A stretch of DNA of 64,000 bases from Bacillus sp. CHD6a (GCF_001293645.1 NZ_LBMD01000001.1:124001-188000); one strand, 5' to 3'. Positions 41,601 to 50,018 are shown, counted from the stretch's first letter. The notes: generated by a model from the letters alone, not told the origin. Made by a program: numbers and translations.

Positions 41601-41891
41601 GTGAGTGCCATTTCGTTATTTTTAATAACCATGGTAGGTGTTAGTACAATACTCTATTTTACTAGCACTACAGAAAAAACAGTTGGACCAGGGAATGATT
41701 TTAATCTCTATCACCAATTAAGTGGAGGATTTCGGTATCAGGGAGTAATAAACAATCCACTTTTACAGATAGTAGTTTGGATTGTAACTTTTCTGAGGCT
41801 GATTCTAACTTTTTCTTTCGTTATTGTAACTTTCTATAAGTTTATTCTGACTTTTACACCTGTCATTGTGACATTTCGGATTTCGCAATAA
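41601..41891 (+). CDS. Possible small membrane protein with IVTF heptad repeats
   Basis: A 96-codon frame starting at a GTG at 41601 or an ATG at 41631. The N-terminal half is one membrane helix and a polar loop; the C-terminal third is five 7-residue repeats of I(V/L)TFxxx, produced by a 21-bp DNA repeat at 41781-41876. The GTG has AAGGA touching it, which is too close, and no better ribosome site is seen. The frame may be a byproduct of the DNA repeat, so I give it low confidence as a gene. Confidence 0.3.
   Translation: MSAISLFLITMVGVSTILYFTSTTEKTVGPGNDFNLYHQLSGGFRYQGVINNPLLQIVVWIVTFLRLILTFSFVIVTFYKFILTFTPVIVTFRISQ
41781..41876 (+). repeat. Five 12-bp direct repeats at exact 21-bp spacing
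   Basis: ATTGTAACTTTT-type units start at 41781, 41802, 41823, 41844 and 41865, each exactly 21 bases after the last. The 9-base spacers vary. Every second unit is of the ATTCTRACTTTT form, giving a 42-bp higher period. Spacing of two helical turns suits an iteron-like protein-binding array on one DNA face; it also equals seven codons. Confidence 0.8.
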
Positions 41892-41904
41892 AAACACCAC
41901 AAAA

Positions 41905-41933
41905 AAGAGAGCAGCACCTAAGCTGCTCTCTCT
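41905..41933. terminator. Bidirectional terminator before tcyP 3' end
   Basis: Stem AGAGAGCAGC / GCTGCTCTCT with a 6-base loop, A run on the left and T-rich downstream. Confidence 0.8.
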
Positions 41934-41950
41934 CCTCATACAAACACTTA

Positions 41951-43345
41951 TTAAACATCCAACTCCATATCCGTAGATGCTTTACTGTTAAATACAGAAG
42001 TATCAAGGTCATTCGTCACCTTACTCGTCAGCACACCTGCGGTCATACTACCACTAACATTCACTGCCGTACGCCCCATATCTATGAGAGGTTCAACAGA
42101 TATTAATAATCCTGCGAGTGCAATCGGTAGGTCCATTGCAGAAAGAACTAGAATGGCTGCAAAAGTTGCTCCGCCTCCTACTCCCGCAACCCCAAATGAA
42201 CTGATAGCTACAATGACAATCAACATAATCAAGAATGATGGATCTAGCGGATTTATTCCGACAGTCGGTGCAATCATCACTGCCAGCATAGCGGGATAAA
42301 CACCTGCACAACCGTTTTGGCCGATAGATAAGCCAAAAGAACCTGCAAAATTGGCAATACCATCTGACACACCAAATTCTTTCGTTTGTGTATTGATGTT
42401 TAATGGTAAAGCTCCAGCACTTGTGCGAGAAGTAAACGCAAAAGATAGAACTGGAATCGCCTTACGGACATATGTCAATGGATTCAATCCTGCAATCGCT
42501 AAGAGAATTAAATGAATACCGAACACAATTGCCAGGGCCACATAGGATGCTGCTACAAACTGCCCAAGCTTGGCAATTGCTCCGTAATCACTCGTTGCGG
42601 TAACCTTGGACATCAACGCCAAAACCCCATATGGAGTTAAACGAAGAATTAATGTCACAACTCTCATGATAATGGTATAAAAGGTATCTACTATCTTTGC
42701 AAAAGATTCTGCCTGTTCAGGTTTTTTGCGTCTAACGCCTAAATAGGCAATTCCAATAAATGCGGCAAAAATGACTACTGCTATTGTCGAAGTCGAACGT
42801 GCACCCGTGAAGTCAAGGAATACATTGGAAGGGATGAAATCTAGCATCTGTTGTGGGAATGTTTTGGATGCCAGATCACCTGCACGCTGTTCCATCTGCT
42901 CTCCTCTAGCTGTTTCCGCTTCTCCTTGTTCAATTTGGATTGCTTCTAGATCGATGACAAGTGTGGTACCGATCCCAACGGCTGCTGCGACAGCTGTTGT
43001 ACCAATTAAAATACCAATAATCAATCCGCTAATCTTTCCAATGTTACTCTTTAACGTAAGTCTTGTGAATGCAGCAATAATACTGATGAACACTAACGGC
43101 ATAACAATCATCTGCAGAAATTTCACATACCCAGAACCTACAATATTGAACCAGTCGATAGAACCGCTTAACACTTCCGAACCTGATCCATAAACAAACT
43201 GAAGGCCAAGACCGAAAAGAATCCCTATCCCCAATGCAGAAAAAACACGCTTAGAAAAAGAAACGCCTCTTTTTTGCATCGTATATAGCCCAAAGCAAAT
43301 TAAAAGTAATAAAATGATATTAAGTACAATAAACAAAGTATCCAT
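41951..43345 (-). CDS. tcyP: L-cystine transporter, TcyP type
   Basis: 464 residues from the ATG at 43345, where GGGGGAG precedes by five bases; an upstream ATG at 43525 lacks a site. The length matches B. subtilis TcyP (463). It is a sodium/dicarboxylate-type symporter with eight helices and two hairpins. Diagnostic parts are AFTSRTSAGALPLNINTQTKEFGVSDGIANFAGSFGLSIGQNGCAGVYPAMLAVMIAP and GVAGVGGGATFAAILVLSAMDLP. Cystine uptake is inferred from close resemblance to TcyP. I see no S-box upstream, so its sulfur control is unclear. Confidence 0.9.
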   Translation of the reverse strand: MDTLFIVLNIILLLLICFGLYTMQKRGVSFSKRVFSALGIGILFGLGLQFVYGSGSEVLSGSIDWFNIVGSGYVKFLQMIVMPLVFISIIAAFTRLTLKSNIGKISGLIIGILIGTTAVAAAVGIGTTLVIDLEAIQIEQGEAETARGEQMEQRAGDLASKTFPQQMLDFIPSNVFLDFTGARSTSTIAVVIFAAFIGIAYLGVRRKKPEQAESFAKIVDTFYTIIMRVVTLILRLTPYGVLALMSKVTATSDYGAIAKLGQFVAASYVALAIVFGIHLILLAIAGLNPLTYVRKAIPVLSFAFTSRTSAGALPLNINTQTKEFGVSDGIANFAGSFGLSIGQNGCAGVYPAMLAVMIAPTVGINPLDPSFLIMLIVIVAISSFGVAGVGGGATFAAILVLSAMDLPIALAGLLISVEPLIDMGRTAVNVSGSMTAGVLTSKVTNDLDTSVFNSKASTDMELDV

Positions 43346-43497
43346 ACTGTCTCCCCCTTCTTTCTCACTTAAATACCTTAATCCACTAAAACACCCCTTC
43401 CAAGTAGGAATTGGATATGGAAGAATAACTTTCCAGGGGAAAATCATTCTTTGATATAATGTATGGAGCTTATTTTCATACATGCCTTTAAACAAAA

Positions 43498-43532
43498 AAA
43501 GAGGCTGTCCTTTTTTATAGGACAACCTCTGT
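43498..43532 (-). terminator. Terminator after the DUF1292 gene
   Basis: Stem GAGGCTGTCC / GGACAACCTC (G-T tolerant) with a 9-base loop and A/T runs, next to the stop at 43537. Confidence 0.8.
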
Positions 43533-43536
43533 AGTA

Positions 43537-43806
43537 TTATTGTTCTTTGTCTACCATCGTTTCGAAAGCTGCTGAAACTTTATTAAATTCTTCGTCTGTT
43601 TCAATCTCCGATAATTCACCGTCTTCTTCCACTTTTAAGAAGAAAATATCAACGTCACCAGTTGTGTCTTTTGCAATTTCCTCTACAAAACCTACTGCTA
43701 CATATACGGAACCTTCCACGTCCATCGTGCCAAGCACCTCAAGCTCTTGTTCCTGATCGTTCTCATCGGTCACAATAAAAATATCTCCTACTTCTATCTG
43801 TTCCAT
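43537..43806 (-). CDS. DUF1292 family acidic protein
   Basis: 89 residues, highly acidic (about a third Asp/Glu). The pattern IFIVTDENDQEQELEVLGTMDVEGSVYVAVGFVEE followed by DVDIFFLKVEEDGELSEIETDEEFNKVSAAFE matches DUF1292 (YrzB-like) proteins of Firmicutes, small beta proteins of unknown function. AGGGAGAT precedes the ATG. It has its own terminator and lies next to the putative 6S RNA gene. Confidence 0.85.
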   Translation of the reverse strand: MEQIEVGDIFIVTDENDQEQELEVLGTMDVEGSVYVAVGFVEEIAKDTTGDVDIFFLKVEEDGELSEIETDEEFNKVSAAFETMVDKEQ

Positions 43807-43935
43807 TTTTAGATCTCCCTTCGGTTACTTAGTGCTCTTGTAAGTATTTTCCTAGTACTCGCAATTCTATACACTACATAGAACTTACTTATCTTAACAC
43901 ACTGTGTTAGACAATTGGTGTAGCCTTCAAATAAA

Positions 43936-43972
43936 AACGAGCCTCCACCTTAAAGATGGAAGCTCGTTTTTT
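43936..43972 (-). terminator. Terminator of the putative 6S RNA transcript
   Basis: Stem AACGAGC(C/T)TCCA / TGGAAGCTCGTT with a 9-base loop. On the minus strand the T run (TTTTTATT) follows the stem, as needed for an RNA coming from 44177. Confidence 0.8.
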
Positions 43973-43984
43973 AGTGTGTTTTAA

Positions 43985-44177
43985 AGGAACAAGCCACAAC
44001 TGCCGTAACTTAGTATAAGAAAGTTTTAAACCACCACTCCTGAAAGTGGGTGTTCGCAAAAACATTCCTGTCGTCCTCTATCCATGGAGGCATGACATTC
44101 CTGCTTTTATATAAAACTCCCTAGCTAAGTATAAAGGTTAAAACTTTGTTATGGTTACGTACATCGTAGCTTGTTTC
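43985..44177 (-). ncRNA. ssrS: Putative 6S RNA (SsrS/BsrB-like)
   Basis: About 193 bases that fold end to end: GGAACAAGC (43986-43994) pairs with GCTTGTTTCC (44169-44178), CCGTAAC (44003-44009) with GTTATGG (44148-44154), and AAGTTTTAAACC (44021-44032) with GGTTAAAACTT (44136-44146). A large open internal region and a terminal stem-loop follow (44069-44097, TGTCGTCCTC / GAGGCATGACA). A closing stem, single-stranded bubble and apical stem of this size are the plan of 6S RNA, which binds housekeeping RNA polymerase by mimicking an open promoter. A good promoter and terminator frame it on the minus strand. B. subtilis 6S-2, as I recall, lies near desKR, also close here. The family call is by structure, not by alignment. 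Confidence 0.62.
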
Positions 44178-44180
44178 CCT

Positions 44181-44209
44181 ATAGTACAGGAGAACGAGAA
44201 AAAATGCAA
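44181..44209 (-). promoter_or_regulatory. SigA promoter of the putative 6S RNA
   Basis: On the minus strand TTGCAT (complement of 44204-44209), 17-base spacer, TACTAT (complement of 44181-44186); transcription would begin at about 44174-44178, exactly at the outer stem of the RNA. Confidence 0.75.
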
Positions 44210-44219
44210 ATGGTTTTAA

Positions 44220-44510
44220 TTATAGTATTGTCTTAAAATGTTCTCCACAGTATGCAAGTACAGCCTGTTCTTCTTCCTCTTCCATTTCGAAATCCAACGC
44301 TTTGTTGGTATTTTCTTCATAGAATTGATATTGTGCAACCCTATGTCCATCGCCATCTACGGCAAGGATTACCTTTAAATATACGCCTTGCTCGGAATAT
44401 AACTCATCTTCTTCATCAATTTGCAAGTCTAGAAAAAATTCATATCTATCTCCCTCGATAATTCCTGTTGGATCTTTAAGTTTTTCCGCCTCATGGCCTT
44501 TAATATTCAT
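44220..44510 (-). CDS. Small acidic protein, DUF6509-like
   Basis: 96 residues, very acidic. The segment AEKLKDPTGIIEGDRYEFFLDLQIDEEDELYSEQGVYLKVILAVDGDGHRVAQYQF resembles a small Bacillus family I recall as DUF6509; a C-terminal EEEEEQAVLAYCGEHF follows. No signal or membrane segment. AGGAAGATT lies before the ATG. It sits 16 bases downstream of the DEAD-box helicase stop and is probably co-transcribed with it. Function unknown. Confidence 0.65.
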   Translation of the reverse strand: MNIKGHEAEKLKDPTGIIEGDRYEFFLDLQIDEEDELYSEQGVYLKVILAVDGDGHRVAQYQFYEENTNKALDFEMEEEEEQAVLAYCGEHFKTIL

Positions 44511-44526
44511 TGGTTAATCTTCCTTT

Positions 44527-45762
44527 CTATCTCTTAAAATTCTTGTTAGTAAAATCTTTTTTCTTTGCTTTTTCTTTTCTCGCTTTCGCAATATTAATAG
44601 TGCGCTCTTCTTCGTAATCGTCGCGGTCAGGAATACTAATGCCTTTAAAAACGAGCTTCTCAAGTGGCATATCTATTCCTTTTTCGATCATTTGAAGGAA
44701 ATCCATATCCCTTGGAGCATAAAGGGTATAAGCCTCCCCTGTACCGCTCGCTCGCCCTGTGCGGCCGGTACGATGGATATATGTTTCTAAGTCTTGTGGA
44801 ATGTCATAATTATAAACATGTGTGACTCCTTCTACATCAAGCCCACGAGCAGCTACATCTGTTGCAACCAGGTATTGAAGTTTAGCGTCACGGAACCATT
44901 TCATGGCTCTGTTACGTTTGGATTGTGGAATATCTCCGTGTAAAGCTTCACATTGTATTCCCTCATGTTTTAGAACTTCAGTCAGTTTTTGTACCCTTGC
45001 CTTTGTCCGGCAAAAGATTATAGCCAAATAGGGATTGTGTTCTTTGATAAGATGAAGCATCGTACCTTCTTTACGGCGGTCCGTTGTTTCCACCGCATAA
45101 TGGTTGATTGTTGCTACAGTCACTTGCTTTTCCACAATTTGAATGTGTTTAGGCTGCTTCATATATTTTTGTGCTAAGGAATGGATTTCATTTGGTATGG
45201 TTGCAGAAAACAGCATTGTCTGACGAGAAGAAAAGGTTTCTGCAGTGATGGTATCTATGTCTGGTAAAAAACCCATTAATAGCATCTGATCTGCTTCATC
45301 AATGACAAGCATGGAGATAGTGGAAAGATCAATTGTTCCTCTTCTCACATGATCTAGTAAGCGTCCAGGTGTTGCCACTATGATATGTTGTGCTCCTTTT
45401 AGCTTTTTTAGCTGAGATTGGACATCCTGCCCTCCGTACACGGCAAGAACGTGTAAATCATCTATATTTTCCTTTAAATTTTTTATCTCTTTTGTAATTT
45501 GATGGGCAAGTTCCCTTGTTGGAGTCAGTATCAGGGCTTGCGTATCAGGGTTATTCACATCGACTTTTTCTAAAATAGGAAGAATAAAAGCCAATGTTTT
45601 TCCCGTGCCGGTCTGCGCCTGTCCAATTACATCATGTCCCTCAAGAACTGTAGGAATGGTTTGTTCTTGTATGGGGGTTGGGGAAGTTATTCCCATGGAT
45701 TTTAAGGAGTGATTTACTGCCTTACGAACCCCTAACTTAATAAAATCAGTCACTCTTATCAC
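44527..45762 (-). CDS. DEAD-box RNA helicase
   Basis: 411 residues with all core motifs: Q motif (FIKLGVRKAVNHSLKSMGITSPTPIQEQ), AQTGTGKT, PTRELA, GG, TPGR, DEAD, SAT, and the second RecA domain with IIFCRTKARV, VATDVAARGLD and HRTGRTGR. The C-terminal tail is short and basic (KARKEKAKKKDFTNKNFKR), so it lacks the RNA-binding extension of CshA. It unwinds short RNA duplexes in ribosome assembly or RNA decay by family knowledge. Start GTG 45762; a GTG three codons later is also possible. Confidence 0.93.
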   Translation of the reverse strand: MIRVTDFIKLGVRKAVNHSLKSMGITSPTPIQEQTIPTVLEGHDVIGQAQTGTGKTLAFILPILEKVDVNNPDTQALILTPTRELAHQITKEIKNLKENIDDLHVLAVYGGQDVQSQLKKLKGAQHIIVATPGRLLDHVRRGTIDLSTISMLVIDEADQMLLMGFLPDIDTITAETFSSRQTMLFSATIPNEIHSLAQKYMKQPKHIQIVEKQVTVATINHYAVETTDRRKEGTMLHLIKEHNPYLAIIFCRTKARVQKLTEVLKHEGIQCEALHGDIPQSKRNRAMKWFRDAKLQYLVATDVAARGLDVEGVTHVYNYDIPQDLETYIHRTGRTGRASGTGEAYTLYAPRDMDFLQMIEKGIDMPLEKLVFKGISIPDRDDYEEERTINIAKARKEKAKKKDFTNKNFKR

Positions 45763-45830
45763 GTCTCTTTTCTAAATATAGCCTTGAAATAGCTTTCATA
45801 ACTATATCACATATTAAAGTAGAGCATAAA

Positions 45831-45862
45831 CAAAAACCGATCTTCCTCTTAGATCGGTTGTT
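45831..45862 (-). terminator. Terminator after desR
   Basis: Stem AACCGATCT / AGATCGGTT, 7-base loop, T run (TTTTTG) on the minus strand. Confidence 0.85.
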
Positions 45863-45879
45863 AAACATTCTATCCAATT

Positions 45880-46479
45880 TTATTTAAACCAACCTTTTTC
45901 CTTGGATTGGGTAATAGCTTCAATTCGGTTTTTCACTTCCAGTTTATCGAGTATAGCGGAAATGTAGTTTCTTACGGTACCTGATTTAATGCTTAATTCA
46001 TCAGCTATTTCCTGTGTGTTTTTTCCATCTGCCACCAGTTCCAGAACTGCTTTTTCTCTTTCTGTCAGCGGATTTTCTTCTCCGTAGAAATCATCCATCA
46101 ATTCAGGGGCATAGACGCGTCTTCCTGACATGATGCTTCTAATGGAGTTGGCCAGCTCTTCACTTGGACTGTCTTTTAGTAAGTAACCTGTAACACCTGC
46201 TTTTAGAGCTCTTTGGAAATACCCTGTTCTTGCAAATGTGGTCAATATGATTACTTTGCACCCTAATCCTTTTAACTCTTCCGCTGCCTCCAAACCGGTT
46301 TTTTCTGGCATCTCAATATCCATGATACATACATCAGGCTTGTGTGTATGGTATAAAGCAACAGCCTCTTCCCCGTTCCCGGCCATTCCGACCACTTCCA
46401 TATCCTCTTCCAAATCTAGTAATGAACCTAAGGCGCCTAACATCATACGTTGGTCCTCTGCTATTACTATCCTTATCAT
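45880..46479 (-). CDS. desR: Response regulator DesR
   Basis: 199 residues, the same length as B. subtilis DesR and nearly the same in long stretches (KAGVTGYLLKDSPSEELA, GKNTQEIADELSIKSGTVRNYIS, KLEVKNRIEAITQSKEKGWFK). The receiver domain carries phospho-acceptor Asp54 in VCIMDIEMP; a LuxR-type HTH forms the C-terminus. DesR activates the fatty-acid desaturase gene on cold shock in B. subtilis. It overlaps desK by four bases (ATGA). No des gene lies beside this pair, so its target is elsewhere or different. Confidence 0.92.
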   Translation of the reverse strand: MIRIVIAEDQRMMLGALGSLLDLEEDMEVVGMAGNGEEAVALYHTHKPDVCIMDIEMPEKTGLEAAEELKGLGCKVIILTTFARTGYFQRALKAGVTGYLLKDSPSEELANSIRSIMSGRRVYAPELMDDFYGEENPLTEREKAVLELVADGKNTQEIADELSIKSGTVRNYISAILDKLEVKNRIEAITQSKEKGWFK

Positions 46480-47612
46480 GCTTTTTCCTCCTGTTCCCTC
46501 TGATTGACCATTTTAGGCACCTTGATACGGATGGTAGTTCCCTGTTCCCCACTAATCTCCATCAAGCCATTTACAAATTCCAGTCGCTCCTTAATACCGA
46601 GCAGTCCACTGCCTTTTCCTATATCATCCTGCTCTGTCATACCAACCCCGTTGTCTTGGATGATCAGCCTAATTTCGTCGCCTAATTGTTCCATACGGAC
46701 CATGCATCGGGAAGCTTTACTATGTTTAACTACATTGGTAACCGCTTCTTTCAAACACATACTCAAAATGTTCTCTAAGAACAATGAATTATCCTTTAAA
46801 GGTAAATCGTGTTCCAATGTTAGTTCCATTTCTGCAGCGTCAAGTAGTTGTTTTATCCTTACAAACTCCTCTTTTAATCGAATTCCCCTCATTTGAGACA
46901 CCATTTGTCTCACTTCATTTAACGCTGTCCTTGCTGTTTGTTGGACATCCTTTAGCTCCGCTTTTGCCTGATCAGGGTTTTTATTCATTACCTTCCTAGC
47001 CAGATCACTCTTTAAGCCAATTAACGAGAGTTTTTGTCCAAGTGTATCATGCAAGTCTCTTGCAATTCGTTGCCTTTCTTCTTGGATGATAAGTTCCGAT
47101 ATTCTTTTATTGGCTACATCCAACTGCTCTTCTAACTGATCCTGTTTTCGCTTATTGTAAAGATTAAAAGGCAATAAGATTACAGCAATCCAAATAATCA
47201 CTACAAAAGGGATTTGCTTTAGAAACAACTCGTCTCTCATGACTACATTTATGTTGATTGCTACTGTAGTTGCAATTAGGTGAATGATATACAGCACGAT
47301 AAAGGCAATCTTATTCTTTATTTTCCCATTATAAAATGCAATATAGAAAGCAAAATAGATGAAATGAAACAAGATGGTCATCGTTATGGAAATCCCTATC
47401 AGTAAACAAGTCCATAAATAAACCGGCCACTTATTAGAGATAAACGCAAATCGATAAGCAATAAAAAATAGTATAGTTAAGAAAATACCCACAATAATTT
47501 CAGGTGTGGATGATGATTGAAAGATAAAATAAAACGGAAGGATGCTGAATACGCTCCAAATGTATGGAGATATTCCAGAGCCCTTCTGAAACATTAAGTA
47601 TCTCTTTTTCAT
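46476..47612 (-). CDS. desK: Membrane thermosensor histidine kinase DesK
   Basis: 378 residues from the ATG at 47612 (GAGG ten bases ahead; a start at 47642 lacks a site). Five hydrophobic segments in residues 10-145 are followed by the HisKA_3 motif ERQRIARDLHDTLGQKLSLIGLKSDLA with phospho-His, and a GHKL ATPase end (LKEAVTNVVKHSKAS, IIQDNGVGM, GSGLLGIKERLEFVNG). DesK senses membrane thickness and fluidity in B. subtilis. Together with DesR it forms one operon; the desaturase gene that usually precedes it is not here. Confidence 0.9.
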   Translation of the reverse strand: MKKRYLMFQKGSGISPYIWSVFSILPFYFIFQSSSTPEIIVGIFLTILFFIAYRFAFISNKWPVYLWTCLLIGISITMTILFHFIYFAFYIAFYNGKIKNKIAFIVLYIIHLIATTVAININVVMRDELFLKQIPFVVIIWIAVILLPFNLYNKRKQDQLEEQLDVANKRISELIIQEERQRIARDLHDTLGQKLSLIGLKSDLARKVMNKNPDQAKAELKDVQQTARTALNEVRQMVSQMRGIRLKEEFVRIKQLLDAAEMELTLEHDLPLKDNSLFLENILSMCLKEAVTNVVKHSKASRCMVRMEQLGDEIRLIIQDNGVGMTEQDDIGKGSGLLGIKERLEFVNGLMEISGEQGTTIRIKVPKMVNQREQEEKA

Positions 47613-47778
47613 AATAGTTAAAACCTCATTTACCTTTAACAAGTCTTGTATCGTTATTATAACAAATAATACTAGGAAAGTTTTGTAAAATACTTACCCA
47701 CCTCATTTTACTATTATTATAAGACTTGTCATAGTCATACGTGTCATTAGACAATTATGACAAATGTCATATATTTCA

Positions 47779-48273
47779 TTAATTAGGTGGATTCTTACTG
47801 AACTTTCTATTCGTTATTAAATTTAACACCGCCATCCCATCGCTTGGACAGCCATTTAAGTGATTAATTGGAAACAATGAAAAGAATAAAAAGTAAAAGG
47901 AGAAATAGGTAAACTGATAAAAGAAAATGCTTGGCTCTAAAAAGTCATTTAAGATTAATGTGTTCAAAATGAAAATGGACAAAATATTGAAAAGGGATCC
48001 CCCTAAATAAACTAGCACTTTATCAAGTTTAGATGCCTTTTTACTTAACGATATATACTCGCACCATCCATCATAAAAATATAACTTCCTTATGCGAATC
48101 GAACCAACCTTGAATAGGATATTACCTGTCCCTATATGTACAATCACCCTACCACCAAAAAGCTTAGCAAAGAAATAATGCCCCATTTCATGAATAATTG
48201 TCACGATAGGTAGCACAAGAAAAAAGGAAAGAAAAAACTTCCACAAATCATTTATCCCGAACAATGTAAACAC
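47779..48273 (-). CDS. M50-like membrane metalloprotease-type protein
   Basis: 164 residues with about four membrane helices. The zinc motif HEMGH lies near residues 28-32 (TIIHEMGHYFFAKLFGG), and a second motif of the site-2-protease family appears as FPINHLNGCPSDGMAVL, where the expected N-x-x-P-x-x-x-L-D-G is changed but keeps an Asp-Gly. The fold is that of a minimal M50/SREBP-type intramembrane protease, possibly inactive. The start is a GTG at 48273 or a TTG at 48264. It follows a Rap-like TPR gene by about 150 bases in the same direction. Substrate unknown. Confidence 0.65.
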   Translation of the reverse strand: MFTLFGINDLWKFFLSFFLVLPIVTIIHEMGHYFFAKLFGGRVIVHIGTGNILFKVGSIRIRKLYFYDGWCEYISLSKKASKLDKVLVYLGGSLFNILSIFILNTLILNDFLEPSIFFYQFTYFSFYFLFFSLFPINHLNGCPSDGMAVLNLITNRKFSKNPPN

Positions 48274-48379
48274 TACCTTTCTTATAAAAAGATTAAATAA
48301 TGCTTACATACCCTATATTGGTTAATCAAACATAAATTTTTTAAAGATTTAACTAAAACTAATTTACCATTTCTATTTA

Positions 48380-48412
48380 AAAATCCCACACTAACATTCA
48401 CAGTGTGAGATT
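48380..48412 (-). terminator. Terminator after the TPR gene
   Basis: Stem TCCCACACT / AGTGTGAGA with a 9-base loop; on the minus strand TTTTTAAAT follows. Confidence 0.75.
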
Positions 48413-48427
48413 CTCCTTCATTTTCGT

Positions 48428-49648
48428 TTAATAAGAGGTTTTGGATTTAATATTTTGCAAACAACTGTTAAAAAACTCACTCGCCAACTTGAATTGCTGT
48501 TGTTGGTAATAGTACTTTGCTAACATCTCCATATATTTAATCGTGTAACGTTCATTTCCAGCATTCTTAAAATAAGGAATCACTTCTTGTTGAATGTATA
48601 GCTCTAACTCTGGATCACTATTCAATAAATAGATATGTGCAGTAAAGTGAAGGATATATTCTTCTAAATCAGACCTCGCAGCCAATCTTAAACCTTGATC
48701 TGCCCATTCTTTAGAAAATTCTGTTTGACCCAAAAAGTAATATTCCTCGACTAGCCCTAATATAGAATAGACACTTCTCTCTTCTTCTTTTTTCCTTTTT
48801 AATGATTCAAGGTAATAATAGATTGCTTCCTCTGACTGTTTCTGATAAGACTTGATGCAACCAAGATTATGTAGTGCCATCGATTCCAGATATGCATCTT
48901 CAATGGTTTCCCCTATATTTTTTGCAGACAGATAATGTTTTTCTGCAAAATCTTGTCGTTTGGAATGGTTAAAGTTGACGCCAAGAATGATATGACACTC
49001 AGCAGAACGCTTATTAATAGAGAGACTTTGGTAGAGTGAAAGGGCCTTTTCTGCAAAAAAAATGGATTCAAACGTATCGCAAGTTTTTATTTTTGTTAAC
49101 GCGACTTGATAATACAATTCTGCTTTATCGATTTCAGAAATATAAGGTAGTTTTTCCGCTAAGGATAGGGCATTATCAAGCGCTAATGTGGATTGTAAAA
49201 AGTTATTAGTACGATAATAATAGATACCTAATGTTTTATGGTGTATATATTCAACCGAGGGATCTGTGCTAGTAGGTAAACTTCTAATTTTATTAAATAT
49301 TGGCTGATATAATTTTCTATCATTATTTAAGATAGAGTATTTAAGTTTCACCACCAGGTAAAGTAAGTTCAGGCTGGGGTCAGACAATAGACTGTCTATA
49401 TCAAACTCATCGTTTAAGTATTGGAACTTTTCCCTTGCCGCTTTCTTATTTTGGAACACTGTATGATCATAGATTGTGTATAATAGTTCTTCCACTGGTG
49501 TATTAAATTTTAGATTCTCTTGAACTTTCATACGATCTTTCTGGCCTTCTGATAATTCATAGGTGCCAACGATTTCTTGATCTAGAATATAGTTCAGAGA
49601 GAATGTGTCTCTGGAAAGCCTATTAATATGATTTTTTAAATAGCTCAT
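48428..49648 (-). CDS. Rap/RRNPP-like tetratricopeptide protein
   Basis: 406 residues from the ATG at 49648 (AAAGGGTG six bases ahead). The C-terminal two thirds are TPR-like helical repeats (SVEYIHHKTLGIYYYRTNNFLQSTLALDNALSLAEKL, AECHIILGVNFNHSKRQDFAEKHYLSAKNIGE, LESMALHNLGCIKSYQKQSEEAIYYYLESLKRKK), as in peptide-sensing Rap, NprR and AimR proteins. The N-terminus is short and helical and does not look like a normal HTH, so a Rap-type role fits better. No Phr-like peptide gene is visible in the 150 bases after it. Its signal peptide and partner are unknown. Confidence 0.7.
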   Translation of the reverse strand: MSYLKNHINRLSRDTFSLNYILDQEIVGTYELSEGQKDRMKVQENLKFNTPVEELLYTIYDHTVFQNKKAAREKFQYLNDEFDIDSLLSDPSLNLLYLVVKLKYSILNNDRKLYQPIFNKIRSLPTSTDPSVEYIHHKTLGIYYYRTNNFLQSTLALDNALSLAEKLPYISEIDKAELYYQVALTKIKTCDTFESIFFAEKALSLYQSLSINKRSAECHIILGVNFNHSKRQDFAEKHYLSAKNIGETIEDAYLESMALHNLGCIKSYQKQSEEAIYYYLESLKRKKEEERSVYSILGLVEEYYFLGQTEFSKEWADQGLRLAARSDLEEYILHFTAHIYLLNSDPELELYIQQEVIPYFKNAGNERYTIKYMEMLAKYYYQQQQFKLASEFFNSCLQNIKSKTSY

Positions 49649-49657
49649 CAAATACAC

Positions 49658-50018
49658 CCTTTGTGTGAATTATAAGAATATTTTACCACTTTCTTCTACA
49701 TATTTATACAACATTCTTTTTGTTTCTACGTATTTTCTGTAAATTCTCCATCTTTCCTTTCATCCCTTCCAAAAACCTTTGCGTTTGTTAACTTGAATTA
49801 CTTTCGCTGTTCGTTGGTTGTCACAAATTAGCCGAATCTTTGCCATAAAGCTGTCATATTCAAGCGCTTTCTCCCTGTTTTGCTTCTTGTTTAAAGGGAA
49901 TATACTAGTAAGAGAGTTTGCTTGATGTTTATTATGTGAAGTATTGAGCAATCTATTGTATAATAAAAAATGAATCTTGAAGACAGAAATTTTGTGTTAA
50001 AAAAGGAGTGGAATTTGG
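49658..50018. other. Intergenic region upstream of cydA
   Basis: About 360 bases without a supported gene. A TATAAT at 49957-49962 and the AAAGGAGTGG ribosome site at 50003-50012 serve cydA. I see no clear Rex or other regulator box; a 63-codon minus frame inside lacks a ribosome site. Confidence 0.45.

Larger units (their letters stand above)
43807..44219. other. Interval holding the 6S RNA locus
   Basis: About 410 bases without a protein gene. From right to left it holds a promoter (44181-44209), a long folded RNA region (43985-44177), and a terminator (43936-43972), all on the minus strand, then the DUF1292 promoter region. Confidence 0.6.

Noticed and set aside
43985-44177. Riboswitch or T-box leader
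   Set aside because: The fold has its own promoter and terminator on the minus strand and does not lead into a gene; no T-box or known riboswitch motif is visible.
49760-49951. 63-codon minus-strand frame upstream of cydA
   Set aside because: The start has no ribosome site and the peptide shows no domain or membrane feature.
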